The notes under the pieces: model-generated
What the model saw: the letters and a program-made list of their open reading frames with translations, nothing else
The model's database searches: none
Told to the model about the DNA's origin: nothing
Translations under genes and position numbers: made by a program
Assembly: GCF_002929305.1 (NCBI RefSeq)
Contig: NZ_PJIO01000001.1
Coordinates: 124,001-188,000 of the forward strand
Source of the DNA: Arthrobacter sp. GMC3
Lineage (GTDB): Bacteria; Actinomycetota; Actinomycetes; Actinomycetales; Micrococcaceae
DNA length: 64,000 bases
Reading direction: 5' to 3'
Shown here: positions 61,374 to 64,000 of the stretch, piece by piece
How positions within the stretch are numbered: position 1 is the stretch's first letter
How the letters are laid out: the number at the start of each line of letters is the position of its first letter

Positions 61374-62772
61374 TGATCGGCCTTTCTTCCGGGTAGTGGA
61401 AAAGTTGGCGGCGCTGGCGCAGGGCCAGGGCTGCGGCGAGGGTGATGGAGCCAACGCGGCCAAAGAACATCATGGCGCACAAAACGTACACGCCCGACGG
61501 CGGAAGCTCGGCACTGAGCCCCGTGCTCAGGCCCACTGTGGCGAAGGCCGAGATGGTTTCGAACAGCACCCGGTCCAGGCTCTGGCCGGAGATGGCAAGG
61601 AGGAGGCCGGTGGCAATCATGACGAACGTGGCGCCCATCATGATCACGGAGATGGCAACGCGCATGGTGCCTTGCGGGATGGTTCGGCCGTAGATCTTCA
61701 CGTCGGTGTCGCCGCGGGCCTCGGCCACAATGGCCAAGAACATCACGGCCAAGGTGGTGACCTTGATACCGCCGGCGGTGGAGGCGGAACCGCCACCGAC
61801 GAACATGAGCGCGTCGGTGAGCAGCATGGTGGAGGAGTGCATGGCGTTCATGTCCACCAGGTTGAAGCCCAGGGAGCGGGTCATGACCGAGGCAAAAATT
61901 GAGTGGGTGATCTTGTCCCCAACACTCATCGAACCGATGGTGGCAGGATTGGTCCACTCCATGGCACCCCACATAAGTGCACCGGCCACCAGCAGCATGA
62001 GTGAGACCTGGATGGTGAGTTTGGCGTGCAGCGTCCACTTCTTGAAGCGGAAGCCGGTGACCAGCAGGACCATCATGACGGGGAAGCCAAGGCTTCCAAT
62101 GAAGCCGCCAATCATCAATGGAACCAGGATCCACAGATCGGCCTCATAGGGCACCACGCCGTCGGAATGCGGGGTGAATCCGGCATTGTTAAAAGCCGAA
62201 ATGGAGTAAAACACCGCATGCCAGATGGCCTGGGGAAGCGATTCGCCCAGGATCAGGAAGCGCGGCGCCATAGCCAGGGCAAGGACGATCTCCACGGCCA
62301 CGGAGGTGCTGATGACGATCCGCAGCAAGGTACCGACCTCGCCCAGGCGCCCGGCGTTCATGGCTTCCTGGGCGATCAGTTTGCCGCGGACGCCCAGGCG
62401 CTTGCTGACCATCAAGGACATCAGAGAGGCCAATGTCAGGATGCCCAAACCGCCCACGAAGATGCCGATCAGGATCACCAGCTGGCCGAAGAAGGACCAA
62501 TGCAGGGCCGTGGAAACTGTGGTCAGGCCGGTGACGCAAACAGCCGAGACGGCGGTGAACAAGGCATCGTGGAACGCGGTTGACTGGCCGTCACGGGCGG
62601 CGGCCGGCAAGGACAGTGCCAGGGTAAAGGCCAGGATGACCAAGGCGAACACAATCAGCGCGAGCCTGGCGGGGGAGCTGTTGGCAACCCTGTCAACAAA
62701 GTCGCGGACACGTGCCACGGAGGCCAGTGGCCAACTGTGGGTAATTGCGGGCTGGATGGGTTTAGTGGCCAA
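61366..62772 (-). CDS. TrkH/KtrB-type potassium uptake channel
   Basis: A 468-residue membrane protein with four pore motifs of the SKT superfamily. Filter-like segments include SAVCVTGLTT, SAFNNAGFTP, FVGGGSASTAGGIKV and SAFATVGLSTG; the glycines that define the potassium filter are present. It forms an operon with the downstream RCK subunit. The divergent intergenic region to acuC is 100 bp. Confidence 0.92.
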   Translation of the reverse strand: MATKPIQPAITHSWPLASVARVRDFVDRVANSSPARLALIVFALVILAFTLALSLPAAARDGQSTAFHDALFTAVSAVCVTGLTTVSTALHWSFFGQLVILIGIFVGGLGILTLASLMSLMVSKRLGVRGKLIAQEAMNAGRLGEVGTLLRIVISTSVAVEIVLALAMAPRFLILGESLPQAIWHAVFYSISAFNNAGFTPHSDGVVPYEADLWILVPLMIGGFIGSLGFPVMMVLLVTGFRFKKWTLHAKLTIQVSLMLLVAGALMWGAMEWTNPATIGSMSVGDKITHSIFASVMTRSLGFNLVDMNAMHSSTMLLTDALMFVGGGSASTAGGIKVTTLAVMFLAIVAEARGDTDVKIYGRTIPQGTMRVAISVIMMGATFVMIATGLLLAISGQSLDRVLFETISAFATVGLSTGLSAELPPSGVYVLCAMMFFGRVGSITLAAALALRQRRQLFHYPEERPIIG

Positions 62773-62872
62773 CGGCTGTGTTGTCCCTCCTACCCGTGTT
62801 AAAAATCATCATTGTGCGGTGTTGCTGGTTTCAGTGGGGCAAAGGCGTCCGGAGTTAGATAGCCTGTGATGG

Positions 62873-64000
62873 ATGTCATCATTAGCCAGCTCCGGGCCAG
62901 CAGCCGTCCCGACAAGCATAGTCTGCGATGCGGCCATGTCTGCGTACAATTTCGGTCCGCAGCACCCCATGTCACCCAAGCGGCTGGAGTTGACGGCTGC
63001 CTTGGCCAAGGAGTTGGGAATCTTTGACCTGCCTCAGGTCACCGTCGAGGCCTCCTACGTGGCGTCCGAGGATGAGCTGTCCGCTGTCCACAGCCGCGAC
63101 TACATTGCTGCGGTGCGACGGGTGGGGGAGGACCCCACGCGCAGCGATCCGGACCGCGGGCTGGGCACCGAAGACGACCCCGCATTTGCCGGGATGCACG
63201 AGGCCAGCGCCAGGCTGGCCGGCGCATCGTTGGTGGCGACGAGGGCCATCATCTCTGGGACGGCCGTGCGGGCCGTGAATTTTGGCGGCGGCATGCACCA
63301 TGCCTCACGCGAGAAGGCCTCGGGCTTTTGTATCTACAACGACGCCGCCATGGCCATCATGCGATTGCTGGACTCCGGCGTCTCCAAGGTTGCCTACATC
63401 GACATTGATGCCCACCACGGCGATGGCACCCAGGACATCTTCTGGAACGACCCCCGGGTTCTGACCATTTCCCTCCATGAATCAGGGTTGACTTTGTTCC
63501 CGGGCACGGGCTTCGCCAAGGACATTGGCGGTCCGGATGCCCAAGGAACGGCGGTGAACGTCGCCCTCCCCGCCGGAACGGGGGATGCCGGCTGGCTGCG
63601 AGCCTTCCACGCCGTGGTGCCCCACTTAGTGGAAGCCTTCGGTGCCGAGATCATCGTGAGCCAGCACGGCTGCGACTCCCATCGCGACGACGAACTCTCG
63701 CACCTGAACACCAGCATCGACGCCCAGCGTGAGGCCGCCCTGAGCATTGCCGTGTTGGCGGACAAGGTGTGCGGCGGCCGCTGGATTGCCACCGGTGGCG
63801 GAGGCTATAACATCATTGGCGTGGTGCCACGGGTATGGTCGCATCTGATGGCCATTGTGGCCGGGCGCCCGGTGCCGCTGCGCACCCCTGTGCCGGAACC
63901 GTGGCGCGATTACGTGCGCGACCAATACGGCAAGGTTGCCCCGTTGCTGATGGGTGAGGACGCCGATACTTGGTGGAGGTCGTGGGAGGTTGGCTACAAC
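62873..64000 (+). CDS. acuC: Acetoin utilization/histone deacetylase family protein (3' partial)
   Basis: A class I/II deacetylase-type protein that runs off the right edge of the window. I chose ATG 62873 (MSSLASSGPAAVP), since VCDAAMSAYNFGPQHPMSPKRL that follows is the usual AcuC N-terminus. Metal and catalytic motifs are NFGGGMHHASREKASGFC, IDIDAHHGDGTQDIF, and QHGCDSHRDDELSHL, where the aspartates bind zinc. AcuC acts on acetyl-lysine, often on acetyl-CoA synthetase. The C-terminus is missing from this window. Confidence 0.9.
   Translation, partial: MSSLASSGPAAVPTSIVCDAAMSAYNFGPQHPMSPKRLELTAALAKELGIFDLPQVTVEASYVASEDELSAVHSRDYIAAVRRVGEDPTRSDPDRGLGTEDDPAFAGMHEASARLAGASLVATRAIISGTAVRAVNFGGGMHHASREKASGFCIYNDAAMAIMRLLDSGVSKVAYIDIDAHHGDGTQDIFWNDPRVLTISLHESGLTLFPGTGFAKDIGGPDAQGTAVNVALPAGTGDAGWLRAFHAVVPHLVEAFGAEIIVSQHGCDSHRDDELSHLNTSIDAQREAALSIAVLADKVCGGRWIATGGGGYNIIGVVPRVWSHLMAIVAGRPVPLRTPVPEPWRDYVRDQYGKVAPLLMGEDADTWWRSWEVGYN

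Noticed and set aside
1..64000. CRISPR array
   Set aside because: No regularly spaced identical repeats with unique spacers were found; repeats seen are tandem pairs, REP-like clusters or long direct repeats.

Overview
The window reads as a high-GC Gram-positive chromosome, most likely Arthrobacter or a close relative in the Micrococcaceae. This rests on codon use, frequent GTG/TTG starts, and a gene order familiar from Actinobacteria: ssd, tadA, tadB, tadC, small pilin, TadE, TadG-like, large helicase, topA, and further on ppx, TIM-barrel isomerase, proC.

Layout. (1) 1-4820: base-excision nuclease Nth (5' end outside the window), a NUDIX CoA pyrophosphatase, an amidohydrolase and a short family-A DNA polymerase. 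(2) 5105-9327 and 43728-44760: a Tad/Flp pilus operon cut in two. The cut lies inside the small DUF4244 pilin-like gene, whose 5' part ends at about 9302 and whose 3' part resumes at about 43728. Joining the parts at a shared 7-bp core (TGGCCGC) restores a 96-codon frame. (3) 9296-43734: a roughly 34.4-kb integrative element. From left to right it carries an HTH protein and a P4-type primase/helicase, a candidate oriT with a MobC-like protein and a relaxase, a TIR-domain gene and a group of unrecognised genes bracketed by two 169-bp repeats, regulators and a Phd-type antitoxin with no visible toxin, a GIY-YIG protein paired with an OGG-fold glycosylase-like protein, a type III restriction-modification pair, a three-gene RHS polymorphic-toxin operon ending in an immunity-like gene, an AAA/ORC-like ATPase, and a large serine recombinase 40 bp from the right junction. 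No conjugation machinery was recognised, so the element looks mobilizable rather than self-transmissible. (4) 44786-64000: ordinary chromosome with helicase, GNAT, TrhO, methyltransferase, MFS transporter with its ArsR-like regulator, topA, ppx, isomerase, proC, two Ogt alkyltransferases flanking an ECF sigma factor, a TrkH/TrkA potassium uptake pair and the start of acuC.

How it fits together. The element uses a pilin gene as its attachment site, so integration should abolish the intact pilin and precise excision should restore it. Its cargo combines anti-phage functions (type III R-M, TIR, possibly glycosylase plus nuclease) with an antibacterial toxin. Outside the element, the most interesting signal is a tandem pair of structured intergenic sequences upstream of proC. 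The stems differ in sequence but keep their pairing, and a 25-nt block is nearly identical in both copies, which suggests an uncharacterised leader RNA. All functional statements come from reading motifs by eye; no database or folding program was run.
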